Assembly (NCBI GenBank): GCA_021779695.1
Contig: JAJYAE010000015.1
Coordinates: forward strand, 1-28,948
Length of the DNA: 28,948 nt
Reading direction: 5' to 3'
Source: Acidobacteriota bacterium
Lineage (GTDB): Bacteria; Acidobacteriota; Terriglobia; Terriglobales; Acidobacteriaceae
Made by a program: the position numbers and the translations under genes. Shown here one piece after another: positions 1-9,068 of the stretch. The notes below the pieces were generated by a model. The model worked only from the letters and a program-made list of their open reading frames with translations, was not told the DNA's origin and did no database searches. Numbering within the stretch: position 1 is the stretch's first letter; every line of letters begins with the position of its first letter.

Positions 1-664
1 GGAAGAATCGCGGCGAACAACCGTACGGGCTTGGCTTCTCCTGGACGTCGTGGGTTGCCAGGATCAGCCACCCGCCCGCTTGCTGGCACTTGGCGATGAG
101 GGCGTTGACAGTTCCAAGATTCTCGCACGATTGCTCCAGAAAGTACGCAGAGAGCTGATTCAGATCTGTGCGCCCTTGATTGAACGTCTGCCCACCCGCC
201 CTGCATGCCCGAAAATGCCTTCCCGCTCTCCGCTTGGTATCGGGTCTTGGCTCGCTGATGGGGTATGACAGAGTCTCCAATCGGTAATGTGGAAGAATCT
301 CCTGGAGTGCGGCCTGATTCTTCTCAATCGCTTCCTCGAAGCGAGCGGGCGGCGTGTTCCAGGAATGGCAATGGGAGTAGGTATGGCAACCTAACTCGTG
401 GCCATCCTCCGCGAGCTTCTGAATCTCATCCAACGAGCAGATGGGTCCTGACGCCGAGTCCTTTCCGACGAGGCCCATCGAGACGTAGTAGGTCCCTCGC
501 GCGCCATAGTCTTGCAGGATGGCACCGCCTCTTTGCAAAGCCGTCCTGGGAAAGTCATCAAACGTAAACGAGACGATGGGGCGCGTGAGCCGCAAATCGA
601 TCAGCCTGCGATAGAGTCCTTTGGCAAGATTCCTGGCAACATATCTCTCGATCCTAGTCAGCAT
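1..664 (-). CDS. Polysaccharide deacetylase (NodB domain), 3' end cut by window edge
   Basis: The reading frame starts at the ATG at 662-664 and is still open at base 1, giving about 221 residues, so the C-terminus is missing. It carries the NodB signatures: SFTFDD near residues 32-37, with the metal-binding and catalytic aspartates, and HTYSH at 94-98, with the two metal-binding histidines. The end of the fragment, ILATHDVQ, looks like the later NodB motif with its histidine. Such enzymes remove N- or O-acetyl groups from polysaccharides, here presumably the EPS made by this operon. The start overlaps the end of the preceding gene by 11 bases, as in translationally coupled genes. No signal peptide is visible, so the part seen looks cytoplasmic. 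Polysaccharide deacetylases are common in exosortase-associated EPS loci; that this is one is inference. Confidence 0.85.
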   Translation of the reverse strand, partial: MLTRIERYVARNLAKGLYRRLIDLRLTRPIVSFTFDDFPRTALQRGGAILQDYGARGTYYVSMGLVGKDSASGPICSLDEIQKLAEDGHELGCHTYSHCHSWNTPPARFEEAIEKNQAALQEILPHYRLETLSYPISEPRPDTKRRAGRHFRACRAGGQTFNQGRTDLNQLSAYFLEQSCENLGTVNALIAKCQQAGGWLILATHDVQEKPSPYGCSPRFF

Positions 665-1775
665 GTTGGGAACGTCCGTTCTCAGCCAGGGTTGCTGCTT
701 GTTCCGGAGCCGCTTTCTTGTTACCGACTGCCCATCCAAGCTGGGCCATATAACGCGTCAATTGCTGCGCAAACTGTGAGGAGAACATCTCTGCCCCGCG
801 TGCATTCAGGTGCTGAGAGTTATAGAACATATCTGTATCGTTGGCGTACTCCCAATTGCTGTAATCCCAGAAGGGAATCCCATACTGCTCGGAGAGCTTC
901 TTGAACTCCGCAAAGATCTGAGAGCGATCATTGGTCATCCTCTGCATGGGTGCATACTCAGGAGAGTAGACAAAGACAAGCTGGATTCCATTCTGTTTGC
1001 AAAGCAGAATCAGGTCTTCGAGTACCTTGATCCCTCTCGGCTCGATTGCGAACGAGACGCCGTGAGGATTCCCCGCGCGGAATTGTGCAAAGTCATTCGT
1101 CCACGAGCGATCGCGCGGCATGAAGCCGCCATAATAGGTCTGTCTTGGATTGATGCCGGCCAAGCCTCGTACTCCGACCCACCATGTGAAGTTCATATCC
1201 TCAACTGTGTAGTCGTAGAGCGGAATGAATCGTCCTTTGACGAGACTCGGGTCGGCCATTTGCATCATCTTTAAGACAACTGGATCGTCGAGATAGGGTA
1301 CATACATGGCCGGTTGATACACTTCTTGGGTCGTAATGAAAGTGAATGCATCCAGGCTCTGGACAACAAGCTTCGGCTTTCGATTATGCTCCAGATAGGC
1401 TCGAAGAACGCCTAATTCGACGTCGGTCTGCGACCCCACCTTTCCAATATTGAAGGCCCTTAACCCGCTTGTTTGCGCGATGATCCTCGGGTCAAAATGA
1501 TAGGTCGCTCGCGATGATCCTGAGATGATGATGTCCGCATTGACACGGCCCTGCATCTGTTGATTCCAGGCTCCGATCTCATCCGTTCTCACCATCCTTA
1601 ATCCCTTGGACACGAGGCCATTGAGCATGTAGCAGATGCCCGCGAGGATTCCGGCGAAGCAAAGAAGCCGGAGCACGGCCGGCCACGCATCCTGGGCTCC
1701 AGCTGCGGTCTCCACCGGGACCGCACGGGCATCTGATGCGTTCTTGAGGCCATCGATTTGGCTTGTCATGCTCAT
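654..1775 (-). CDS. SGNH/AlgJ-DltD-like membrane-anchored protein, partner of the MBOAT acyltransferase
   Basis: About 373 residues from the ATG at 1773-1775; another ATG lies two codons later. A longer frame opens with TTG at 1871, but its first 30 residues overlap the upstream gene and are Ser/Arg-rich, so I do not use it. One N-terminal membrane segment (about residues 34-55) precedes an extracytoplasmic domain. The block IIISGSSRA (82-90) matches the SGNH nucleophile block, and HLNARGA from His322 matches the last block. Proteins of this kind (AlgJ, AlgX, DltD, DUF1574-like) work with MBOAT proteins to O-acetylate extracellular polymers. The gene lies directly after an MBOAT gene, which supports that role. 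The position where I expect the catalytic Asp before the His reads Asn (YNSQH). The exact family is uncertain. Confidence 0.75.
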   Translation of the reverse strand: MSMTSQIDGLKNASDARAVPVETAAGAQDAWPAVLRLLCFAGILAGICYMLNGLVSKGLRMVRTDEIGAWNQQMQGRVNADIIISGSSRATYHFDPRIIAQTSGLRAFNIGKVGSQTDVELGVLRAYLEHNRKPKLVVQSLDAFTFITTQEVYQPAMYVPYLDDPVVLKMMQMADPSLVKGRFIPLYDYTVEDMNFTWWVGVRGLAGINPRQTYYGGFMPRDRSWTNDFAQFRAGNPHGVSFAIEPRGIKVLEDLILLCKQNGIQLVFVYSPEYAPMQRMTNDRSQIFAEFKKLSEQYGIPFWDYSNWEYANDTDMFYNSQHLNARGAEMFSSQFAQQLTRYMAQLGWAVGNKKAAPEQAATLAENGRSQHAD

Positions 1776-1827
1776 GTGATTTCTTGACTGGCTTGCGCTC
1801 CGAGGACTCGATTCAGCAAACCTTTGA

Positions 1828-3267
1828 CTAGAACTGGAAGTAGATGAACTGCGTGCTCCGATAAACGCCAAAGAGGATGATCACGACAATTAATGAAGCA
1901 TAGACGGCCCATCGCAGGGGCATGGACCGCTGAATGACCTCAGCCAGATCCAGTTGTCTTCCCTTCAGAATCTCAGCGAGTTCCAGAAGCAGGATAGAAC
2001 CTACAGCCACTGGGAACTGCCTCATATAAAACTGCTCCGTTGCGATATGGTGCAGATCCCAACGAACAGTCAGGTGGGACAGGATATAAATTGCATCCGT
2101 GAATGACTTTGCCCGGAAGAAGATCCATGCGAAGCAAGTCAGCACAAAGGTTGTTCCAAGCTGAATTGACCTGCGCAAAATCGTGCCGCGAGCAAGCCCG
2201 CATGCCGCCATCATCCGATCGCGATAAGGCTGCGAAAGCTGGCCAGACACAAGATAGGCTCCATTGAGCGTTCCCCAGATGACGTACGTCCAATTTGCCC
2301 CGTGCCACAATCCACTCACAGCAAAAGTGATCATTAGATTGAGAACATGCCGCGAGCGTCCGACTCGATTTCCTCCCAGGGGAATATACAAATAGTCCTT
2401 GAACCATGTCGAAAGAGAAATATGCCAGCGATGCCAGAACTCGCCGATCGACAGTGAATGATAGGGGCTGTCGAAATTCTCCATGAGGTGGAATCCCATG
2501 ACCCGGGCGGCGCCAATCGCAATGTCTGAATAGCCTGAGAAGTCGCAGTAGATCTGATACGCGAAGAATACCGTGGCGATCGTCAATTGCGCGCCGTTGG
2601 CGCTCTTCGGACTCTTATAAACATCATTGACATAGAGTGCAAGCCGGTCCGCGATGACCACTTTCTTGAAGAAGCCATAGGCCATCCTCTTCAGGCCCTG
2701 CGTTACATTGTCGTAGCTGAATGCATGATGCTCGCGAAACTGGTGCAAAAGATTTTGAGGTCGCTCAATGGGGCCCGCCACAAGCTGCGGGAAGAACATC
2801 ACGTAGGTTGCATAGACAACCAGATTCTTCTCAGCCCTTTGTTTTCCGCGATAGACCTCGATCACATAACTCAGGCTCTGGAACGTGTGAAACGACAGCC
2901 CTATCGGCAAAATGATGTTCCATGCCGGAGGACTCAAGTGGACGCCAAAGAGACTGTAGACAGACACCACGCTGTTAATTGCGAAGTAGAGGTATTTGAA
3001 GACAAGCAGGACGAAGCAGGTGGAAGTGATACTCACGAAGAGAAGCGGCTTGCGGTACTTTGCATCCACCTTCTCAATTCCCATCCCAGCCAGATAATCA
3101 ATCATGATGGTGATAAACAAAATGAAGATGTAGCTGGGAATGAAAGCCATGTAAAAAACGCAGCTCGCCAGGAGCAGCCACGGGACTTTCATGCTCCGTG
3201 GAATCATAAAGAAGGCGGCCACGACGACCGGAAAGAACACTGCGAATTCGAGGGAATTGAAGAGCAT
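1828..3267 (-). CDS. MBOAT family O-acyltransferase (AlgI-like)
   Basis: A 479-residue polytopic membrane protein, normal length for AlgI-type enzymes, starting at ATG 3265-3267 with an AGG just upstream. Family motifs are clear: PQLVAGPIERP near 160-170, YCDFSGYSDIA near 240-250, FWHRWHISLSTWFKDYLYIPLGGNR in the 277-301 region, and SGLWHGANW around the catalytic His322. These proteins pass an acyl group, usually acetyl, across the membrane for O-acetylation of polysaccharides, together with an SGNH-type transferase. The next gene encodes such a partner, so the pair most likely acetylates the EPS. Alginate itself is unlikely because no other alg genes are present. Confidence 0.93.
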   Translation of the reverse strand: MLFNSLEFAVFFPVVVAAFFMIPRSMKVPWLLLASCVFYMAFIPSYIFILFITIMIDYLAGMGIEKVDAKYRKPLLFVSITSTCFVLLVFKYLYFAINSVVSVYSLFGVHLSPPAWNIILPIGLSFHTFQSLSYVIEVYRGKQRAEKNLVVYATYVMFFPQLVAGPIERPQNLLHQFREHHAFSYDNVTQGLKRMAYGFFKKVVIADRLALYVNDVYKSPKSANGAQLTIATVFFAYQIYCDFSGYSDIAIGAARVMGFHLMENFDSPYHSLSIGEFWHRWHISLSTWFKDYLYIPLGGNRVGRSRHVLNLMITFAVSGLWHGANWTYVIWGTLNGAYLVSGQLSQPYRDRMMAACGLARGTILRRSIQLGTTFVLTCFAWIFFRAKSFTDAIYILSHLTVRWDLHHIATEQFYMRQFPVAVGSILLLELAEILKGRQLDLAEVIQRSMPLRWAVYASLIVVIILFGVYRSTQFIYFQF

Positions 3268-3380
3268 TGACCTATTCTTTGTTTCGCAGGAATGTACTTC
3301 CTACCACTTCCGTTTCAGTCGCTTCAACTTTGACGAGCCTGTTCATGCGGCGGTGCGCGATCGAGATGATCTCTTCCACT

Positions 3381-4772
3381 TCACGCCGGAAGAGACGACG
3401 AAGCCGCATCAACTGCCCACCGTCTGCCCGTGAGCCCCGCCACGCACAGGATCGCAATCAGGGGTATAAAGGGAATGCTGTATCGGGCTTGCGCAAGAAT
3501 CGGAAGATGCACCAGAAAGACTGCACCGATCAAAACCAGGGATGGAAGACTGTTGACCAGATATCCGCGACGCTTCAACGACCCTATGCCGATCAAGGCA
3601 AAGAATAAATACGGCAATTGAACGAAGACATTTGCGATCGTCGCGAACCACGTCCTGCCGCCGAACCAGAAATTGAATGCATTTTGCAAGATGCAGCGCA
3701 GAAATAGAAGCGGGTCCTGCCGGTAACGCGCTTTCACCGCCTGAAACAGGTAGCGCGAAAATCTCAACTCATTCTGCGGGTCATAGAACGTCTGATAGTA
3801 GCCGTTGGCGCCATCTTCGAATTGATACCCCAACTGCTCTGCGATATGGTCGCGTATGCGAGATGCCTCTCGATCCAGGAGCCAGACAGGTCGACCAGAC
3901 CAGAGTTCTGCGTTGATGTACTGACCCGCCTGTGCAGAGACTCCAAGAACACTGGCTGTTGGTACCACCTGATGCGTGAGGCGATAGTTGCGGATGGTCC
4001 ACGGCAGCAGAACTAAAAGCATTGGGAGGACGAGTGCCGAAACCCGCATCAGGACTTGCGCCATCGAGCGTCCTTGTCGTTGAAGCCGCGGCCAGAAGGG
4101 CAAAAGGAACACAGGAACCAGCAGCGGCGTGCTGCGAACCAGGACGGTCAGTCCGAGAATCATCCCTGCGGTCCCGAATTGCAGCAGGCTTCCGCTTGTG
4201 TAGGCCTTCATAAGAAGGAAGACGAAAAGTGCAAGCAGCAACGCGAACAGGACTTCAACACCACCTCGGCTCTCGGCAATCAGAATTCCCGGATGAATCA
4301 AGAATAGGCTGGCTGCGAGGTCTCCGGTGAACACTCCCATATCGCGAGGCGGACGAACCACGAGGCTTGTCAATGACCGGATCAAAAGCGCGGTCAGTAT
4401 CGCAAAGAGCAGGTTGGCGCACTTCACCACGAAAAAGCTCTGCCCGAAGACCACATAGATGCCGGCAAGCAGGAGGGGATAGCCGGGCTCTCGCATCATG
4501 GTAGGAGCAGTGTCGGGGTAGAACCGATAGCCGTGCCCATCTGCAAGATTGGCGGCAATCAGATCGTAGCCGTCGGTAAATCGCCCCTGATTGTAGTCGG
4601 GAGAAATCTTATGGCTCAGCGAGGGGATGAGGACAAAGACAATCAAAATGTTCAGCAGCAGACTTACTGCCAGAACATAGCGCGCAATGGGAGGGGATAC
4701 CAATCCCTCGACCCGTTGCTTCGGGCGGAAAGTGACACTCTGAGCAACGCTCTGGGAAGAAGTAACTCGCAT
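3381..4772 (-). CDS. Polytopic membrane glycosyltransferase, GT39/ArnT (PMT_2)-like
   Basis: A 463-residue protein starting at ATG 4770-4772, with about ten or more hydrophobic segments. After the first transmembrane helix (about 31-50) comes an acidic extracytoplasmic loop with SPDY and TDGYD (57-70), then MREPGYP (93-99), which is typical of the lipid-linked sugar transferases of the PMT/ArnT superfamily. These enzymes use polyprenyl-phosphate sugars as donors on the outer face of the membrane. In this operon it could add a branch or decoration to lipid-linked EPS units or to a protein; the substrate cannot be read from sequence. The assignment rests on topology and the first-loop motifs only. 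Confidence 0.75.
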   Translation of the reverse strand: MRVTSSQSVAQSVTFRPKQRVEGLVSPPIARYVLAVSLLLNILIVFVLIPSLSHKISPDYNQGRFTDGYDLIAANLADGHGYRFYPDTAPTMMREPGYPLLLAGIYVVFGQSFFVVKCANLLFAILTALLIRSLTSLVVRPPRDMGVFTGDLAASLFLIHPGILIAESRGGVEVLFALLLALFVFLLMKAYTSGSLLQFGTAGMILGLTVLVRSTPLLVPVFLLPFWPRLQRQGRSMAQVLMRVSALVLPMLLVLLPWTIRNYRLTHQVVPTASVLGVSAQAGQYINAELWSGRPVWLLDREASRIRDHIAEQLGYQFEDGANGYYQTFYDPQNELRFSRYLFQAVKARYRQDPLLFLRCILQNAFNFWFGGRTWFATIANVFVQLPYLFFALIGIGSLKRRGYLVNSLPSLVLIGAVFLVHLPILAQARYSIPFIPLIAILCVAGLTGRRWAVDAASSSLPA

Positions 4773-4848
4773 CGGAATTCAATCAATGACGGTCTCCAGG
4801 ACCTGACTCATGCCATGGAGCCCACGATACATCGCTCTAAAGCCTGCG

Positions 4849-6249
4849 CTACACAACCTGATGAATGCGCGAGGTCGTTTGTTGGAAAGGTCGTGGCGTA
4901 AGCGACTTCTTGTCAGCATTGGCGACCTTGACTCTGCCGGGAAAATTGACCAGCATCAGGATCGCAGTGAACCAGATTGGTCCAATGCGCGCAAAAGTCG
5001 ATTCAGAAAGATTGTAGATAATGGCGATGATGAGAACGGCGAACTCAACACGCGGATAAAGAAAAGTGACAGGCGTCTGACTGATCCTCTGGATCATCGA
5101 TTGGCCATAGGTGACGAGTACCGCAAACATCAGCAAAAGACCAAGGATGCCGCCATCAAGATAAATGTCAACATATCCGCAATGCGCATTCGGAACGACG
5201 GTCTGCATGGCCAGACTGATCGCATAACCGCCGGGCCCGCCCCAGAAGTTCCAGAATCCAGCCCCAATCAGCGGATTGACGGTGCTGGCCGTGATGTTTT
5301 GCCAGATGTCCGTGCGTCCGGTGAAGGTCATATTGCGCCCAAGCGCCTTCACAACAGGCGCGATCACTGAGCTGAACTGCTGCGAGAAGAAGACGAGAAA
5401 TGGAAGTGCCAATGCTCCAGCAAGAACACAGCGATTGAAAAACTTTGTTGCCAGCCACTTGCCTCTCATGATGAGGAAGACACCGATGATGACGCCGAGC
5501 AGCGCTGTTTTGCTTTGCGACAGTTGCAGCAATCTGAGCGCGATGGCGAGCAGGATGAGGCGGTCCCACGTCGCAATGATCCATTTCCCCAGCTTTCTTC
5601 CCTGCCGAACTTCCATGCAGTCCCACACAAGGAAGACGCTAAAAAGCAGGACGATCTCCCCTAGAGAATTTTTTTGCGTGGTCACTCCCGTGAACATCAT
5701 GTCTCCAGTCACGGTGTAAGCGCGCCCATAGTCGGGGAAGTATTTAATGAAGACGATCGACAGAGGAAGCAGGACCGCGGCGCATCGGAAGTACACTGCT
5801 CTTGCCGCTTCCAGCGGCGCCCGCTCTGAAAAAATAGCGCCCGCTACAAAGATCAGCCCAAAGTCCTTGGCGAGCCTTTTGATTGATCCAGAAGGGTCTC
5901 CCGACCAGATAACGCTCATCAGGAAATATACATAAAAGGCCATGAGAACGGGATTCGCAGTGAAAATGCGCGTCCATTTCATGCCGCGATAAGTTGCGAT
6001 TACAAACGATGCGGAAATTGTAATGAAGAAGAAGCCGGCATCCAGAGCACTGCCACCCGCTTCATTTCCCATCTCCGAAACGGTGACGATTCCCCCTGTA
6101 ATCCATTGCGTTGGATGACGCGAACTCAAGATCATCAGGAGCAGAGTTGGCACCCATACCGCCAGGCTGACGCCCTTGCGCCTGCCGCTGTCTTTTACCA
6201 GCAGCCAGGCACTGAAGAACAACGACATGCCTAATGCGATATGTCCCAT
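4849..6249 (-). CDS. O-antigen ligase/Wzy-like EPS polymerase (ExoQ-like)
   Basis: A 466-residue membrane protein with about ten or more hydrophobic helices, starting at ATG 6247-6249. The hallmark is the large extracytoplasmic loop in the second half, with GRTDIWQNI followed by NPLIGAGFWNFWGGPG, typical of the Wzy_C/O-antigen ligase family. VTTQKNSLGEI in the middle is also usual for ExoQ-like and VpsL-like proteins. Such proteins join lipid-linked repeat units into long chains at the periplasmic face of the inner membrane. It is the only polymerase candidate in the window and sits among glycosyltransferases and the export genes, so a polymerase role is more likely than transfer to lipid A; that is inference. 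Confidence 0.82.
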   Translation of the reverse strand: MGHIALGMSLFFSAWLLVKDSGRRKGVSLAVWVPTLLLMILSSRHPTQWITGGIVTVSEMGNEAGGSALDAGFFFITISASFVIATYRGMKWTRIFTANPVLMAFYVYFLMSVIWSGDPSGSIKRLAKDFGLIFVAGAIFSERAPLEAARAVYFRCAAVLLPLSIVFIKYFPDYGRAYTVTGDMMFTGVTTQKNSLGEIVLLFSVFLVWDCMEVRQGRKLGKWIIATWDRLILLAIALRLLQLSQSKTALLGVIIGVFLIMRGKWLATKFFNRCVLAGALALPFLVFFSQQFSSVIAPVVKALGRNMTFTGRTDIWQNITASTVNPLIGAGFWNFWGGPGGYAISLAMQTVVPNAHCGYVDIYLDGGILGLLLMFAVLVTYGQSMIQRISQTPVTFLYPRVEFAVLIIAIIYNLSESTFARIGPIWFTAILMLVNFPGRVKVANADKKSLTPRPFQQTTSRIHQVV

Positions 6250-6291
6250 CGAGGAATCCGAACCTTATGCGTGCTGCGGGGGAGTGTCAGG

Positions 6292-8130
6292 TTACGAGGC
6301 GTCAAAAAAGAGACGATGCTGCAACTCAAGCGTTAGAAGTCGTGTGATTTCCGTGGTGAAATTTCCCGTCCCTTTCAAATGCGAAGTCACCATGGACTCT
6401 ACGACACGGGGCTCCAGATACGGCCGGGAAAGACTGCGAGGATCCAGGAGCATGTCCCTCACGTAAGCAGCCAGTCTGTCGCGATACCAGACACGAAAAT
6501 GAGTGAACTTATGCCTGCCTAGAATGGCACGCTCAAGGTGGAGTCGCGAAAAGAGGTGGTCTGTCCTGGCAAGCCACTGAGGCATTCCATAATCGTAACT
6601 ATATTCGGCCTTGAAGCTAAATTCACGCATTGCGCGAAGCATCGCTCCACGCACGCCTCGTTGCCCTCCGAGGCCACGGTCCGTTGGGATCTGAGAGTAG
6701 CGACTGTCCCCATCCGCAATGAGTCGCGTGCAGTGATCGCTGTCCTCAAAGATGTCTTTTTTCACAATCCTGGAATCAGGTGCCTGGAATGCAACTTCTA
6801 CCACCTCGTTGTCCAGAAAGGGGGAGCGGACGGAGACCTGAGTTTGCTCCAGCGCAAGCAAGCTGTACTGATACCAGGGCGCCTGCCGAAACGCAGTAAA
6901 GGAGACTGCATGTCCGCTGGAGATCTTCTGATAGGTCTGGTGCGCCTGCACCACATGCGCCATGAACTCCTGAGTGAACAATCCCGTGCTCGGCGTACCG
7001 GCTTTGAAGGCTCTCAGTCGCCTCAGGATTTCGCTTCCATAATTTCCCGTCAACCGTATGGGCGCAATCTGTGCTGCCAGTTCATTGGCATAGAGATCTG
7101 CGCCGCGTGTTACCGCCACGCATCCATCAGTCAAATAAACGGCACGCTCGGCATACTGCCCAAACTTTGATAAATACTCATCGCCGACCGGAATCACTTG
7201 ATACTGCTGGTGAGCGACCTCTGCGATCTTACGCGCGATACGGACATCATGACATTCTCTGAACGGCCCGCCAAATGTGTAAGTGGGCAGGGTCTGCTCG
7301 GGCAAGCCGGCCCATGCCATGATCATTCGCGTGTCGAGCCCGCCCGTCAGGGAGATGGCAACCTTCCCAGGCCCTTCAAAGTAGCGAGGCAACTGTCTGG
7401 CAAATACGTCCCTGAGACGCTCGTAGTACGAGTCGGAATCAAGGCTCCCCAACTCCTCCCATTCGCGCGGTTCAAAGTAGGTGCCTTTCGCGACCAGCTT
7501 CCCGGCTGCGAACTCCCACGCCGAGCCATTCGGCAGAACATGGATACCCTGAAACAATGATCTGTTCTCAAGGACGCAGCCGCAGGTGACGAACTCCCCC
7601 AGGCTGCGCATGTCGGGCCGGCGCGTCTCAGCCACAACAGCCAGCAACGCTTTCGCCTCAGCCGAAAAGTAGATGGCATCGGCGCCTTCGTGCACATAGA
7701 GCCGATCCATCCCAAACCTGTCGTTGAAGAGCTTCGCACTTCCCTTCAGGGTGTCGATAAGAAGGCCATGGAAACGTCCATTCAGACTGCGCGGAAAAGC
7801 GGGGTCGTCGGCAGTGCGCTGAAGCAGATACGTTGGCCTCAGGGTTTCGGCTGCACCGTTGTCGTTGGGCCTTCCAACAAGAGGAAGCGGGCCTGAGAAC
7901 TCCTCGCCGGCGAAAAAGAGAACATCGCCTTTATCCGGCTGCTGCAAGGGCATGTGTGCGGCAAAGGATCCCTTGCGTGCAGTCCACGCAACGTAAACAC
8001 CGGAAGCAGGATGTTCCCACGATCCCGCGGTGTAAGTGGGATCGTGCAGCATCTTCGAATGCATGGTGCGCAGTTGACTGGCGGCCCACTCTCGCGGCCG
8101 CGTTGTGATGATTCCTACCAGGCCCGGCAT
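6292..8130 (-). CDS. Asparagine synthetase-like protein lacking the N-terminal Cys nucleophile
   Basis: 612 residues, the usual length for AsnB, starting at ATG 8128-8130, three bases after an AGGAG. The N-terminal half resembles a class II glutamine amidotransferase (FNDRFGMDRLY near 135-145, YFSAEAKALL near 154-163). The C-terminal half has the ATP-binding PP-loop as SLTGGLDTR (260-268), against SGGxDS in standard enzymes. The protein begins Met-Pro-Gly-Leu, so the catalytic cysteine that should follow Met1 is absent and glutamine hydrolysis is unlikely. AsnB-like proteins are frequent in EPS loci of the exosortase-A type, where they are thought to amidate a sugar acid or another EPS component. 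The acceptor and the nitrogen source are unknown. Confidence 0.85.
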   Translation of the reverse strand: MPGLVGIITTRPREWAASQLRTMHSKMLHDPTYTAGSWEHPASGVYVAWTARKGSFAAHMPLQQPDKGDVLFFAGEEFSGPLPLVGRPNDNGAAETLRPTYLLQRTADDPAFPRSLNGRFHGLLIDTLKGSAKLFNDRFGMDRLYVHEGADAIYFSAEAKALLAVVAETRRPDMRSLGEFVTCGCVLENRSLFQGIHVLPNGSAWEFAAGKLVAKGTYFEPREWEELGSLDSDSYYERLRDVFARQLPRYFEGPGKVAISLTGGLDTRMIMAWAGLPEQTLPTYTFGGPFRECHDVRIARKIAEVAHQQYQVIPVGDEYLSKFGQYAERAVYLTDGCVAVTRGADLYANELAAQIAPIRLTGNYGSEILRRLRAFKAGTPSTGLFTQEFMAHVVQAHQTYQKISSGHAVSFTAFRQAPWYQYSLLALEQTQVSVRSPFLDNEVVEVAFQAPDSRIVKKDIFEDSDHCTRLIADGDSRYSQIPTDRGLGGQRGVRGAMLRAMREFSFKAEYSYDYGMPQWLARTDHLFSRLHLERAILGRHKFTHFRVWYRDRLAAYVRDMLLDPRSLSRPYLEPRVVESMVTSHLKGTGNFTTEITRLLTLELQHRLFFDAS

Positions 8131-8136
8131 AAACTC

Positions 8137-9036
8137 CTAGGACACCTCATACGCGGTTGAGTATTTGCGCCGGTACCAAGCTTCGCGCAGATCGCGCAAA
8201 CGGCTGGCGACTGCTTCAGGAACCTGCTCGGACACGGGACGGTGCAGGCCGTACTTCAGCGCAATCCTGCCTTTTGCGGTTAACGGAATGTAGTAACGCG
8301 GCACATCGATTCGTTTAAAGGCATTTCGTTCCTTGAAATCGCTCAAGCTATCGGTCTGCTTCTTGCCGTAAGCGAATCGCGAGTAGGTGAGATACCGGAC
8401 GCCACGGTCTGCGCAGCTCCGAACGGCGGCTGCAACCAGAGCATTCGTTGGAGCCTTGTCCCTCTGGCTCACCAGAGAAACAATATTCATCAGCCCTGCC
8501 TGCGTCCGCGTTTGATCGAAGACAAGCTTGATGAATCCAATCAGTCGCGCATCGAAATATGCGCCGACAAATACGCTGCTGTCGAGATACGTCGCTTCTT
8601 CCCGATACACGGTTTCCAAACTTTTTCCGAAGTGCGGGAAGCGCCGCCCCTGCCTGATGGGTGTCTCGTTGTAGATGGACCAGATGCCCTCAACAAGTTC
8701 GCGAGAAAGGTCGACCTCGCGTAGCACAACTCCCTTTTTCTCTGCCTGCTTGGCTTTATTTCTGGCTTTGAATCCAATCTGCTTGGTCCACCAGTTTTCG
8801 AACGTGCTGATCTCCAGCCCGGCGAAGTTGTCCCACTCCATCGCATACGGATAGAGCGGCTTCGTCTCCGGTAGCCGCTGGAGGAAGGTGAAGAGGTCGG
8901 CTCTTCCCTTCAGTTTTGCCAGACCGGCATCAATCTGCTCTGCCGGCTGATCCAGAAATTGAAACATGTCCGCATCAAGACGGGCGACCTTCACGAAGCG
9001 GCCGCGCGTCTTTATTGATTGACCGCAAATTTCCAC
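8137..9036 (-). CDS. FemAB/GNAT-like acyltransferase
   Basis: About 299 residues from a GTG start (9034-9036), with GGGAA upstream. The next gene starts six bases after its stop. The middle shows a GNAT-type core: SSVFVGAYFDARLIGFIKLVF, then a helix-rich part (VSQRDKAPTNALVAAAVRSCADRGVRYLTYSRF). Such a fold is seen in FemAB-like proteins and GNAT N-acetyltransferases. FemAB-like proteins accompany exosortase-associated EPS loci, often beside an asparagine-synthetase-like gene as here. It probably transfers an acyl or aminoacyl group to a sugar intermediate, but the donor and acceptor cannot be read from the sequence. The Lys/Arg-rich stretch near 90-105 resembles a substrate-binding loop but proves nothing. 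Confidence 0.6.
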   Translation of the reverse strand: MEICGQSIKTRGRFVKVARLDADMFQFLDQPAEQIDAGLAKLKGRADLFTFLQRLPETKPLYPYAMEWDNFAGLEISTFENWWTKQIGFKARNKAKQAEKKGVVLREVDLSRELVEGIWSIYNETPIRQGRRFPHFGKSLETVYREEATYLDSSVFVGAYFDARLIGFIKLVFDQTRTQAGLMNIVSLVSQRDKAPTNALVAAAVRSCADRGVRYLTYSRFAYGKKQTDSLSDFKERNAFKRIDVPRYYIPLTAKGRIALKYGLHRPVSEQVPEAVASRLRDLREAWYRRKYSTAYEVS

Positions 9037-9068
9037 TGAACGATTCCCAAATTCTGATCAAAGTTGAT

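Noticed and set aside
2587..3270. Plus-strand frame of 227 codons opposite the MBOAT gene
   Set aside because: Antisense to a gene with complete MBOAT motifs; its translation shows no domain.
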